A stretch of 20,154 nt of DNA from Conidiobolus incongruus B7586 (Eukaryota > Entomophthoromycota > Entomophthoromycetes > Entomophthorales > Conidiobolaceae): positions 1 through 20,154 of the forward strand of contig JNEM01011644.1 in assembly GCA_000697335.1 (NCBI GenBank), written 5' to 3'. Positions 10,741-19,720 of this stretch are shown here, piece after piece (positions within the stretch are counted from its first letter, which is position 1; each line of letters opens with the position of its first letter). Below the pieces are notes generated by a model, which ran no database searches, was not told the origin of the DNA, and worked only from the letters and a program-made list of their open reading frames with translations. The position numbers and the translations under genes are program-made.

Positions 10741-11211
10741 TTATTCATGGTAGCATCTATTCAATGTAGAAACCTAAATTTTTTGAACAACATTTCCCTA
10801 ACAATATTCCTGTTCAAATTAGTAAAACCGACCAATACCAGCTCAATATTCACCTCCAGTAATTTATTTTCATTTGATTATATTTCATCTTTCTTAGCAT
10901 ATTCTTATTAGGATAATGATATATGTCAAAGAATTCAAAGTAGGAGGAATAACCTTAGTTTTCATTATCCATCTTGTCCTCCTAATAATGGGGGTTCATA
11001 TGACCTTTATTCTAAATTTATGGTAATTGTCAAATTTTTACAATATTAGATATATAATTTATTTTCAATATAGATTTTATAAGGATTAATATTGATTCTC
11101 CAGATTTTATTTATTCTCATTGGTATTCGACAGACAATGTAAATATTGCTTTTCGAATTCACACACCCTTTTATTTAATTGATTTTTAATTTTAGGTCTT
11201 GTATATTTGAG
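10741..11211 (+). pseudogene. Possible decayed upstream exons of the spliced relic
   Basis: This tract is less AT-rich than its surroundings and has splice-like signals on the plus strand: donor-like GTAATT after about 10858, acceptor-like TATTAG before about 10914, donor-like GTAATT after about 11021, acceptor-like ATATAG before about 11074, donor-like GTAAAT after about 11138 and acceptor-like TTTTAG before about 11196. Short open stretches lie between them, but I found no set of splices that keeps one frame open throughout. It is either a decayed gene or one whose exon borders I cannot place. Only the two exons that follow it are reasonably supported. Confidence 0.3.
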
Positions 11212-11819
11212 CCTTTTTAAAATTGGACTCTACGGCATGAAAACAACCTTTGTAACCTTTTGGATATAAAAGAGAGATTGATTGATACAATAGTCAGACT
11301 GAATTTACCGTTGGACTGGGTCCAAGCATTAAATTATTATGACTTCTCAAACGCTAAAGTAATATTAGCTAATGATACCAAAGTAATATACTCACCATTA
11401 TTTTCGGGGATGGATGCTGACTTGAATACCTCGAACAACGTAACTTCATGGATCTAATTTATATGATCATCGTGGTTTATATAATATTATTCATTCTAAT
11501 CAACTTGTCCATTCAAATAATTTAATGGGATTTAATCATTATTTAGTAAGATAAATGATCAATTAATTTATATTCTACTAATTAATAATTATAGTGTCTT
11601 TCCTTGGATCAATTGAATTTAAAATGGCTTAGAGAATTCGACTTAAGTACGAGAGGATTGGATCAAATAGATGATGCAGCAATTCAGTCTTCAACTCAAT
11701 TCCAGAGCTTATCCAAGATTCATTTTCTTAATTTTTTCAATCACCCTGACCATGCTCAACTTAAATTTCAAAAAATTTCGAGGCTTCAATTTTCTATAGA
11801 AGTATATTCTCAAGATTAA
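11212..11819 (+). pseudogene. Two-exon gene fragment, possibly leucine-rich-repeat-like
   Basis: Two open blocks, 11221-11439 and 11595-11819, join in the same phase across an intron-like gap. The first block has no ATG near its start and is preceded in frame by TAA (11218-11220), so the gene looks broken or has an upstream exon I cannot place. The joined product is about 147 residues. The first part includes RLNLPLDWVQALNYYDFSNA; the second has spaced Leu/Ile/Phe (NLKWLREFDLS, SLSKIHFLNF, FQKISRLQFS) like irregular leucine-rich repeats in fungal F-box/RNI-like proteins. The family call is a guess from spacing; no diagnostic motif is present. The codons look less AT-driven than chance frames here. 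It faces the opposite way to the three intact genes. Confidence 0.4.
11440..11594 (+). other. Putative spliceosomal intron (155 bases, phase 0)
   Basis: It begins GTAACT and ends TTATAG, with a branch-point-like TACTAAT about 16 bases before the acceptor. Both exon frames meet at a codon boundary (Asn-Asn before, Cys-Leu-Ser-Leu after). The length is not a multiple of three, and the retained form hits a stop within a few codons. These signs together support a real intron, old or current. Confidence 0.5.
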
Positions 11820-12724
11820 TATTAATGTTATTCATAAATCACAATCTTTCAACTGAATCAACTACGAATGGTTATTTATACATAGTTAGTCATAATTTAT
11901 CGAGTTCAGCTTAGGGTAAAACAATCGAAGGTACGTGTAATACGAATTATGAATTGAGTATTATACTTCCCTTTTGAAACTTTAAAAAATATGAATTAAT
12001 TACTTATTCCAATTATTCAATTCTAAAAACTATTTGTTTCAATATAATAAAATCAATACTTCAAATTAAGATATAATTCTATTATTAATAAATTAATGAT
12101 GCATTATAATAATCATATTATTTCAATAAATATTATTTTTGAACTAATTATTCACCATTAAAAATAATTTTATATTTAGGTAACTATTGTAATATTTATA
12201 ATTAAGCCAATATATTAATAAACTTATTATTTTGTTAATATTAACTATTAGTATTAAATTTCAATTTATTAAATAAAAGATTAGATTTGATATAAATTAG
12301 CTACCTAATTAAATTGAGCCTAGATTAATTTAAAATATATGACCAAAATTATAAAAATTATTGCTGATTCCTTTTAGTGCAGCATTATAAAAATCTAATT
12401 TATTTTTTAGTTAACTCAAGTGATTTTGACCAATTATTTTTAAATATATGCATTTTCATATTTATTTTAAAAAATAGTAAAAAGTTTAACAGTGTTAAAG
12501 TGTATTTAAGTTTTACGGTTGATTGGTACATATAAATGATTTGATAAATAGAGTATATTTAACAAACACGAAATATTATTAGTGACACAGTGTATATTTT
12601 AATTATTAATTAAACTTTTATTAATGAATTTAAAAAACTATGATTAATATGAATGAATAAAAGCGAGGGTGATAATATTTGATACAATGGATCTTTCAAA
12701 GATCTTTAAACTGGTTGAAATGCT
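11820..12724. other. AT-rich spacer downstream of the cortical-anchor gene
   Basis: About 0.9 kb with no open frame of note on either strand. The part next to 12724 must contain the 3' untranslated region of the minus-strand gene. The only structure I noted is the short palindrome at 12690-12704. Confidence 0.65.
12690..12704. repeat. 15-base palindrome just after the anchor gene stop
   Basis: GATCTTTCAAAGATC has 7-bp arms around one central base and lies 20 bases past the stop of the minus-strand gene. In the mRNA it would lie in the 3' untranslated region, but a one-base loop cannot form tightly, so at most a 5-6 bp stem forms. It could equally be a dyad protein-binding site or chance. Confidence 0.5.
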
Positions 12725-15700
12725 TTACCATGAAACAATTTGTGAGTTCCTTTTCAAGCTACCAAAGCTGTTACCCATGAATGGACTGCTCTGAGGTGGG
12801 GTTAAGCCGAGTGCAAAGTCGGGTCGATGTACCCCTGTGACTTCGGAAGAGCCATTGGTTCCACCAAGATGTGTTGGAACTGTAGTTTGGAGATAATTTA
12901 AAGCCATCATCCAGATACCGTGTCTGGTCTCCGATTGAGCCTTAATCTTAATGCTTCGGCGATTAGTTCTGATGATAATGGACAATGGTGGTGGAATCTC
13001 GCTTGGGTTGTTCAATTCGGATTTGGGATCTTCAACGACATCAGCCACAAGACTAACTCCAACAATGAGTGCAGATTTTGCTATTTGGCCCTTTCCGCTG
13101 GATGATGAACTGGATTCTTTGATGTATAAGCTTCGCTCAGTACCAGGGTTTTTAGTCGACCAATAGAGGATTCGGGATTGTGGATTCACCCAGAAGAATC
13201 GCAAATGCCTCTTTTCTGTTGGATTTAACAAGCTTTTGGTAGTGGATTTCCACATGAATTCCCCTTGCATCACTTCCTGAATTGCCTCACTGATAGATGC
13301 ATAGATCATTAGCCTGCTATCGTCATCGGAGAGGTTGCGTTCCATTACACTGCTTGGCATCATACTACCTTGATCCTTTAAAGGGTTCGTATTTGTGGCG
13401 TGGATTGGAACTGTGCGATGAGTGAGATTGAGAGCAGGGGTAGATTGGATACCCATTGGCATGCCTAGGTTCGCAAGTGGGTTTGAAGAAGAGAGTGCAC
13501 GATGATGAGGAGAAGTAGAGATTTTTGGGACTGTTGGAGAGTCCAAATTAGCTTTTGGAGGATCCAAAGAGAGAAAGGGAGGTTTGGGTGGATCTAGATC
13601 GTTGCTAAAATCTTCTTCCATTTCCGTATCAACCTCAGCAACTGGATGGAATGATGAAGTTAGGTTGGTTGGAACGAGTTTCAGATCAAGTTTAGTCCTT
13701 GTACTCTGATTGGGATTACTATAGAGATTGGATGTAGATTGGCTGTTGGGGGATGGTTGGTTGAAGGGTTGAGCCTGCTGATGAGAGAGTCTTCGACAGT
13801 TGACACACGTGGTACATTCATTATTGCTAGAGAAAGCTTCTTCTTCTTCTTCTGCTTCGTATAATACAGTTTGGTGAGCTTTGACAATTTCTTGATATAT
13901 TATTTTATCTCCCAATTCGAAGATTCTCGTTGCAATGGGCTGCAACTTGGGATCAGAGGTGAGCTGTTCAATGACCTTTCCAGTGGTACTATGGGTAATC
14001 TCGGGATTAACTGAGTTGCGCTTTTTGTTCATGGTCTTAGTGATCAATTTGAAAGTATTCATTTTGAAAACATCACTGTGGGGTTCTTCTCGATTGGGAA
14101 GGGAGCATCCACTACTTATTCTATGCTTGACTGTATCTGCATTGGTGATGCTTTTAGATGATCTTCGTAGTGATAATCTTGAGTTGTAAGAAGATCTGGA
14201 GGGACCAAGGTCCTCTTCACTGAGCATGGGCTGGAATGAAGCTCTAGAGGATTTTTTGGTTGATTTGTGTCCTACAACCTCAGAAGCGAGGATAGGATTA
14301 TGCAGAGAAGCTTCATCTTCGGAAATAACGGAAAAGTCATTGGATGGGCAGTAGGAAAGAGCTCTGGGCTTGGTGTGCTTCTTACGGGAACCATGGAGCT
14401 TGGACCTAGAGTGGGATGTGAGTTGATCCATTGTGCTTTCAATGTCTGACTGATACTTGTCGGATGGCGATTCAGTGGATTGGATGTTGTGGGACATAGA
14501 AATGAGTTCAGAGAGGGGTCTGTCATATGCAGGCGAGGCGGAGTGTGCTACTTTTTCTTTAAATGTCAGTGTGGATGTTGGATGTGAGTTCATACAGAAG
14601 AAGGATGCTTCCATGCCAGCTGTGGAGTCATCGTTAGTGATACGATCACGATAGCTCTGATCGGAATCCAGCGAGAGAGTGGATATAGGTTCCTGCGAGG
14701 GACCATCCAACTCCTGAACACATGATGGATTGGATAAATCGTCTTGATGGGAAGAATGGTCAATAGTAAGTCTAGAGAGATGCTGGAAGTGAGGGCTGGT
14801 GGGGGATTTGGAATCAAGGAATGAGTTTTGTACAGAGCCCGAATAACCGCTATCGGTAACTGAAAATGCTTTGGAGGGCATTTTGTGTAACTGATAAGAT
14901 CCTGGCTTGGGTGGAGACAGTTGAAGTTTGAGTGTATTGTGCTTTTGGTAAGATGGAGATGAATGAATTGACGTCAGAAGTAAATCTGGTTCGATTGGGC
15001 TTCCTGAGCTGGGAGTGATGTTTTGTAGAGAGATGTTGTTGTTGAGCTGGGAGTCATTAAGACTATGATAGCTGGACTGAATACTTTCTTGATCATCGTG
15101 TTCAGAAGAAATTTCTTCCTGATGATGAACTAGTGAAGTGAGTGAGGATTTAGTTCCAAATCCGACTGGGAGATTGTTTTCTCTTTCAAAGTGTGACAGG
15201 TCCTGTTGTAGCTTTAAGATGGTCTCTCTTAAATGTTGAGTGTCTTTAACATGCTTGCGCATCTCTTTGGTTAAAGAATCACTGAGATTGTTCTCGCGGT
15301 CTTTGAGTCTGTCAATGGTGTCTGTAGCAGATTGGATGCGCTTCAACAGAAGATCATTATCATGAACAAGCTGTGAATTAGTTTTGGTCAGATCATCCAC
15401 TTGATTGTTGAGCTGCTGAATATGTAGTTCCAAATCCCATACCTTGTCCAATACCGAGGTATGGTCATTATAAAGCTTGGTGTAGTCGTCGAATAACTTT
15501 TGAAACTCAGACTCTTTCCTGGTGAGCTCCATTTCAACCAAGTCTTTTTGGGAGCGAGTATCAACGACTGTTCGAGAGAGCATTTTGGCTTGGATCATAA
15601 GTAGGGAGGAGAGATCTGTGCTGACTTCAATTTGCTTGATTGGATCAATTGGCTTGTGTGTGTCTATCAAATCGAGTGCGTCGGTTATACTAGACATTCT

Positions 15701-16222
15701 CTTTTTGCTATGATCGTAGGGCTGTTGCATATTGGCAAATGACACATCGACTGATGAGACTGGCGGAAGAGTCTCTCTGATTTGCTGATAATCTTTAATG
15801 AATGTCTGAATTTTGCTGATCACCTGATCGTTAACAAAGGAACAAAATTGATTGACCTGTTCACCCCTCAATATTGTCTGCTGATTAAGCTCTTCTTGAG
15901 AAGGCCTTCTTGAAAGCGACGGGGTTGGGGTGCTAAGGGACAGCTTTTTATGAAGATTTGTGAGATCTTGATCTGTTTTTAGGGAATCCAGCTTGTTAAG
16001 TAAATCTTTATTCTGCTTTAACAAGGCTTGACCGATTTCAGAAGCAAGATTAGCTTCCTTTTCCCTTTGGAGGAGTTGTTGTTTTAAGGAGAGGATATCG
16101 TTCGATTTAGACAAGGTGGAAGGCTTATTATCTTGGTCTTTAGACGTATGGCTAAAGAAGTGAGCTGATCTTGATCTTCGCCTGAGTTTTTTATCTAAAA
16201 AAGAGGTAATTTGTTGGTTCAT
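12725..16222 (-). CDS. NUM1: Num1/ApsA/Mcp5-like cortical dynein anchor
   Basis: An 1165-residue protein. The C-terminal PH domain (about 966-1113) has the signature of the Mcp5/Num1 family: RHLRFFWVNP (about 1004-1013), LYWSTKNP (about 1018-1025) and RHGIWMMALNYL (about 1098-1109). In yeast and Aspergillus this domain binds PI(4,5)P2 and fixes the protein to the cell cortex, where it captures dynein to pull nuclei. The N-terminus is basic (KKLRRRSR, 11-18), followed by a coiled coil holding LASEIGQALLKQNKDL (59-74), which resembles the CC1 box of dynein adaptors. A longer coiled coil spans about 213-350. The centre (about 350-960) is Ser-rich and probably disordered, with an acidic EAEEEEE run and CTTCVNC near 800. 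No long internal repeats like those of yeast Num1 are seen. The start is fixed by TAA two codons upstream. No intron is needed. Confidence 0.92.
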   Translation of the reverse strand: MNQQITSFLDKKLRRRSRSAHFFSHTSKDQDNKPSTLSKSNDILSLKQQLLQREKEANLASEIGQALLKQNKDLLNKLDSLKTDQDLTNLHKKLSLSTPTPSLSRRPSQEELNQQTILRGEQVNQFCSFVNDQVISKIQTFIKDYQQIRETLPPVSSVDVSFANMQQPYDHSKKRMSSITDALDLIDTHKPIDPIKQIEVSTDLSSLLMIQAKMLSRTVVDTRSQKDLVEMELTRKESEFQKLFDDYTKLYNDHTSVLDKVWDLELHIQQLNNQVDDLTKTNSQLVHDNDLLLKRIQSATDTIDRLKDRENNLSDSLTKEMRKHVKDTQHLRETILKLQQDLSHFERENNLPVGFGTKSSLTSLVHHQEEISSEHDDQESIQSSYHSLNDSQLNNNISLQNITPSSGSPIEPDLLLTSIHSSPSYQKHNTLKLQLSPPKPGSYQLHKMPSKAFSVTDSGYSGSVQNSFLDSKSPTSPHFQHLSRLTIDHSSHQDDLSNPSCVQELDGPSQEPISTLSLDSDQSYRDRITNDDSTAGMEASFFCMNSHPTSTLTFKEKVAHSASPAYDRPLSELISMSHNIQSTESPSDKYQSDIESTMDQLTSHSRSKLHGSRKKHTKPRALSYCPSNDFSVISEDEASLHNPILASEVVGHKSTKKSSRASFQPMLSEEDLGPSRSSYNSRLSLRRSSKSITNADTVKHRISSGCSLPNREEPHSDVFKMNTFKLITKTMNKKRNSVNPEITHSTTGKVIEQLTSDPKLQPIATRIFELGDKIIYQEIVKAHQTVLYEAEEEEEAFSSNNECTTCVNCRRLSHQQAQPFNQPSPNSQSTSNLYSNPNQSTRTKLDLKLVPTNLTSSFHPVAEVDTEMEEDFSNDLDPPKPPFLSLDPPKANLDSPTVPKISTSPHHRALSSSNPLANLGMPMGIQSTPALNLTHRTVPIHATNTNPLKDQGSMMPSSVMERNLSDDDSRLMIYASISEAIQEVMQGEFMWKSTTKSLLNPTEKRHLRFFWVNPQSRILYWSTKNPGTERSLYIKESSSSSSGKGQIAKSALIVGVSLVADVVEDPKSELNNPSEIPPPLSIIIRTNRRSIKIKAQSETRHGIWMMALNYLQTTVPTHLGGTNGSSEVTGVHRPDFALGLTPPQSSPFMGNSFGSLKRNSQIVSW

Positions 16223-16291
16223 AACTTATTAAATATGCGTTGGAATTAATTTATCATACAAAATTGATTGTAATTAAAATAGCTGGATTTG

Positions 16292-16318
16292 ATTGGCCAA
16301 TAGTATGTTTAATCCAAT
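16292..16318. promoter_or_regulatory. Palindromic CCAAT element upstream of the anchor gene
   Basis: ATTGGCCAAT (16292-16301) is a perfect 10-base palindrome made of two facing CCAAT boxes, and a further CCAAT lies at 16314-16318. All are 70-97 bases upstream of the start codon, so they may sit in the core promoter and be read by the HAP/NF-Y complex. If the leader is long they could instead lie within the transcript. Confidence 0.4.
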
Positions 16319-16632
16319 TTGAGTGAATATCCTTTTATGCGAATGAAATTGTGATTGTATTCAAATGAAGGTGTTAAAAATGTGGAGAGAGTAATAATCA
16401 GTGAAGGTACGGTTTTATCAATTATAGTTAAATGATTGTAACTAACAGTTATCACGTATGAAGTAATATGTATAAATGTAAAAGCAGAATAGTGCTCACT
16501 ATTTGAACTAAACGCTGATTAAGACTATTCGAAAAGCTATTAATTTAGTGATTAAAATTAGTTATATACAAAGCATAAAAATTTTGATAAAAATTTAAGT
16601 TAAAACAGAGAATCAAAGAATTCAAAGAACAA

Positions 16633-16703
16633 AGGGGCCTGTATGAAGGACGTGGTCATTTTATATAACACAATATTAATTAGGAAGAGGGGTAAAGAGG
16701 GGT
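16633..16703 (+). promoter_or_regulatory. Cluster of three AGGGG elements
   Basis: AGGGG occurs at 16633-16637, 16688-16692 and 16698-16702. The last two lie in a tandem of AAGAGGGGT with 10-base spacing (16685-16693, 16695-16703), about one helical turn. AGGGG is the core of the stress-response element bound by Msn2/4-type zinc-finger factors in yeast. The cluster is 411-481 bases upstream of the anchor gene. The function is inferred; the G-rich tandem itself is clear. Confidence 0.3.
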
Positions 16704-19244
16704 GATAACAATTTGGTGAATTATTTTGTCAATTATAAAACAACCTCCGCCTAATCTAAATGATTATCATTATTCCCTTTTTGGTTTCAGTAATATTAAA
16801 AAAGTAAATAAATTTTGACTCAAGAAACTCATGTTTATTGGCCCATTATATCATAACAATCTGTATTTTTATTTTCTAAATGAAATAATACAAAAAATAT
16901 GAAGAATTTGGTTTAATTATATAGAAATTAAGGAGGATCCTTTAATATAGCATTAGAATTGTGTATTATGTAAAGGGAAAAAACCTGTATTTAAAATAAT
17001 TTTTTCCAGATACTTGATTTTTAAAAGTCAACCATTTTCGTGGTTCATAAGAATACATTCAAATATTATTATTTAGTTTTTCCCTTGCAATAAAAATGTG
17101 ATAATACCACGTAGATCATTTATATAGAACTAGAATCAAGTAAATATTTTGTCTATCAAATATTTAATATTGATATATATTTAGGTCTTTGATCTGGACA
17201 AGATTTAAGTACAGTGTTATTTCTATTTTCAATTAATACAGCATCATAACAAATTTCTATTTTGATAAGATAGACATAAAATACTTTACTCAAACTTCAT
17301 TAGTTATATGATAGTAGAAATTGATTATTTAAATTACTATATTAGTTAGAATTAAAAATTATAATGATATCATATGAATGCTATATATTCGAATTATATA
17401 ATATATTCTATCGCTATTCAATGCTAAAAAGCTTAAGGATATTTCTTGTAATAACAAATGATTAAAAATGGATCCATTCAAGATTACCTTGAATGAAATG
17501 ATGTAGAAGTTATATTGCAATGCATGAGTTGAACAAACATAATGATTCATGTCATTTTATCCAAGTTCAATCATTCCTAGAATTAGAAAAAATCAAGCAT
17601 TATTGTTGGCTAAGATATTTTTCCAAGTATTTGCCTTTTCAAAAGCCGTTTATTCATTTTAGATAATATGCATATATCTAATACACATTTAACATAATTT
17701 CTGTTAATTTTCTCAGGATATTATCCTTGTTAAACTTAAAATCAATTAGATCAAATATTAAACAATTTTTTTTATTTAAAATTATATTAATTATTGATTT
17801 ACCTATTTTCAGTATATCATTCTATAATATTTATCAATCACATATTGAGTTTACCAAATTTAGTCATTAATAGTCAATTTCATAACTCAGTTAGAAACTG
17901 ATCACCCTTGATTGTTTTTGATTTTAATATAAATACATTATTAACTTGTTACTCTCAATGTGGTAAAGTATTTTATTCAATACCCCAGAGTATAATTTCT
18001 ACAACATTATCATATATATTTTTATATATTAAATAGACATTTTATTTCATATAGAAATCGAAATAAAATTATATACAATAATCATATTTATAAAATATAT
18101 AATTGAGTCAACGTGGTTTTCAATCAGATTTATTTTCATAATTGAAGTGGTTGAGTTATTTTTTACACTAATTTATTTAGACTATAGGTAAAACAGTAAT
18201 GATTAAATTAATCATATCATTTCTTTTTCATTGTTTTATTAAAATATGTGAACTAACAAAATAATTTCCAAGGCAGTACTAAAATTTAATCAGTATATAT
18301 AACTAATATAAAACAAAGCATAAATGAATAAAAGTAATTTTTATATAATAATACACATTTGGAGAAGTGTAAATAATTTTTTAGAAATCATTCAATTTTT
18401 TTGATTTCAGTTCACAGATTTCTTCAAAATATCATTTGATTATAAAATATATAGATGATATATAAATATTTTATGATTTTTGAAAGATTTATTTATTAAT
18501 GTACACAGTAACTATATAATATTCAGCATTTAAAATCTAGAAGTCTAAATTCTTTTATTAAGTATAAAGAATTGAAATTAATTCTATACAAGGATAAAAA
18601 TGTATAGATCTAGATATAGAAATGTATTGCATAACTTGAAATAAGGTTGTTTATTGAATTTGTAACTTCAAAAGTTCAGAGTAAATCCTAATAAATTAAC
18701 TCTATGTTTCAAAGTTAAGAAACTGTCAGCAATAGATTAATTATATATAAAAAATTATGTAAAATGATATAGAATTAATAGTTATGTTGGTAAATAAGAC
18801 AATTATAAACTAATAATATTTATGGATTTTTATAAATATATTCACTATTACATAATTCAGTATAGCATATAAATTGAGAAAATTATCTATGTTTTCAACT
18901 TGTTTTGTTTTATTCAAGCAAGTATAATTAAAAATAATAATTTAATAATTTCGAATAATATGACTTATGACATATGTATTCAATAATCTTAAAATATCAG
19001 CATAATAATTATGTTTCACTACTTTCACTTTCATCATAAATATTATAATTCCATGTTATTTAATACCGAAAATTCTGCCATTTATGTAATTTCTGGGTAT
19101 TAATTTGATTCTTCACAATTAATAAAAACAATTCAAATATTGATGATAATGTGATTTATTTCAAAATATTTATTCAAAATTATCCTAGTACCAAGTAAAA
19201 ATATTTATTATCTTATTGGTATAATCAAAAATGAAAGAATATTA
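16704..19244. other. AT-rich desert upstream of the anchor gene
   Basis: About 2.5 kb of very AT-rich sequence with no supportable gene on either strand. The 63-codon frame at 17359-17550 (minus) is a typical chance frame. A splice-acceptor-like pyrimidine tract ending in TTTCAG (16771-16790, plus) has no coding exon after it. No RNA gene signals were seen. Confidence 0.65.
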
Positions 19245-19500
19245 TTAAGATTGTCTACTTGGCAACCCATCGAATCACTGCAGGTTAATGAGAACACGTT
19301 GCCTAAACTAGTGACGAGTTGTATTGAGAACCATGTTCTCCTTGGGGATCGCATTGTGCAACCAATGAGGATGACCGCATCAATGATACTGAAGACCCCG
19401 ATAAAAGGGCATAGGCCATTAGAACGAGGTGGAATTCTTTTGGTAGAGCAAGAATCCGACTCTAGGAGCACCAGTTACGGCCCTAACTTAAGATATCAAT
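19245..19500. other. Isolated GC-rich island of unknown nature, part 1
   Basis: About 255 bases of nearly 47 % GC with sharp edges, inside about 20 % GC sequence. Open frames of over 80 codons exist on both strands (plus 19251-19502, minus 19208-19471), but neither begins with ATG and neither product resembles a family I know. Several short stems can form: GAGAAC/GTTCTC with a 3-base loop (19326-19340), CATTG/CAATG with a 6-base loop (19352-19367) and TGGTAGAG/CTCT..ACCA (19441-19473). Candidates are an exon of an unrecognised or decayed gene, a structured non-coding RNA, or a fragment of a dispersed repeat. It does not match the tRNA, spliceosomal snRNA or SRP RNA patterns I know. Confidence 0.5.
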
Positions 19501-19558
19501 AAATATATCATTATTATAAACTAATTTATTTCGAGTTAATTTATCTACTCTAATTGAA
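19501..19558. other. AT-rich gap between the two islands
   Basis: Fifty-eight bases that return to the AT-rich background. It could be a short intron joining the islands. I tried minus-strand splices with likely donors in part 2 and AG acceptors at the edge of part 1, and none gave a clearly continuous frame. Confidence 0.4.
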
Positions 19559-19720
19559 TTATTTGGTTGGGATGAATTCAGTCCAATTAATCACAGTCGA
19601 CCCAAGTACGGTAATGTATGCGCTTGAGCTCGCTTGACTTGTCCTAGATGTGCTATCCACTCCAGGAATCAGTGATCTGACTACCTCAACTCTGGCCATA
19701 TTGCTGAGAATGTGACAGAT
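19559..19720. other. Isolated GC-rich island of unknown nature, part 2
   Basis: About 160 bases of roughly 45 % GC. On the minus strand an ATG-initiated frame of 46 codons fills nearly all of it (19559-19699; starts MARVEVVRSL, ends WTEFIPTK). The plus-strand frames are broken. I do not recognise the product. The shared base composition and short gap suggest it belongs with part 1, as exons or as one inserted segment, but this is inference. Confidence 0.4.

Noticed and set aside
13681-14817. Several 60-85 codon frames on both strands inside the anchor gene
   Set aside because: They overlap a 1165-codon gene with a recognised domain and are its out-of-frame or antisense shadows.
16246-16257. 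Three-codon AUG-AUA-AAU-stop upstream of the anchor gene start
   Set aside because: Too short and too likely by chance; no evidence that the leader includes it.
16771-16790. Splice-acceptor-like tract ending in TTTCAG on the plus strand
   Set aside because: The sequence after it is AT-rich and closed in all frames, so no exon is supported.
17359-17550. 63-codon minus-strand open frame
   Set aside because: Background composition and no motif; best explained by chance.
19350-19400. Resemblance of short strings to SRP RNA (GCATCAAT, GTTGCCTAA) and to U3 snoRNA (CTCTAGG)
   Set aside because: The strings are in the wrong order or lack the other conserved boxes, so the matches look accidental.
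19441-19473. tRNA-like string TGGTAGAGCA followed by a short stem
   Set aside because: No acceptor stem, anticodon arm or B-box of the right spacing could be found around it.
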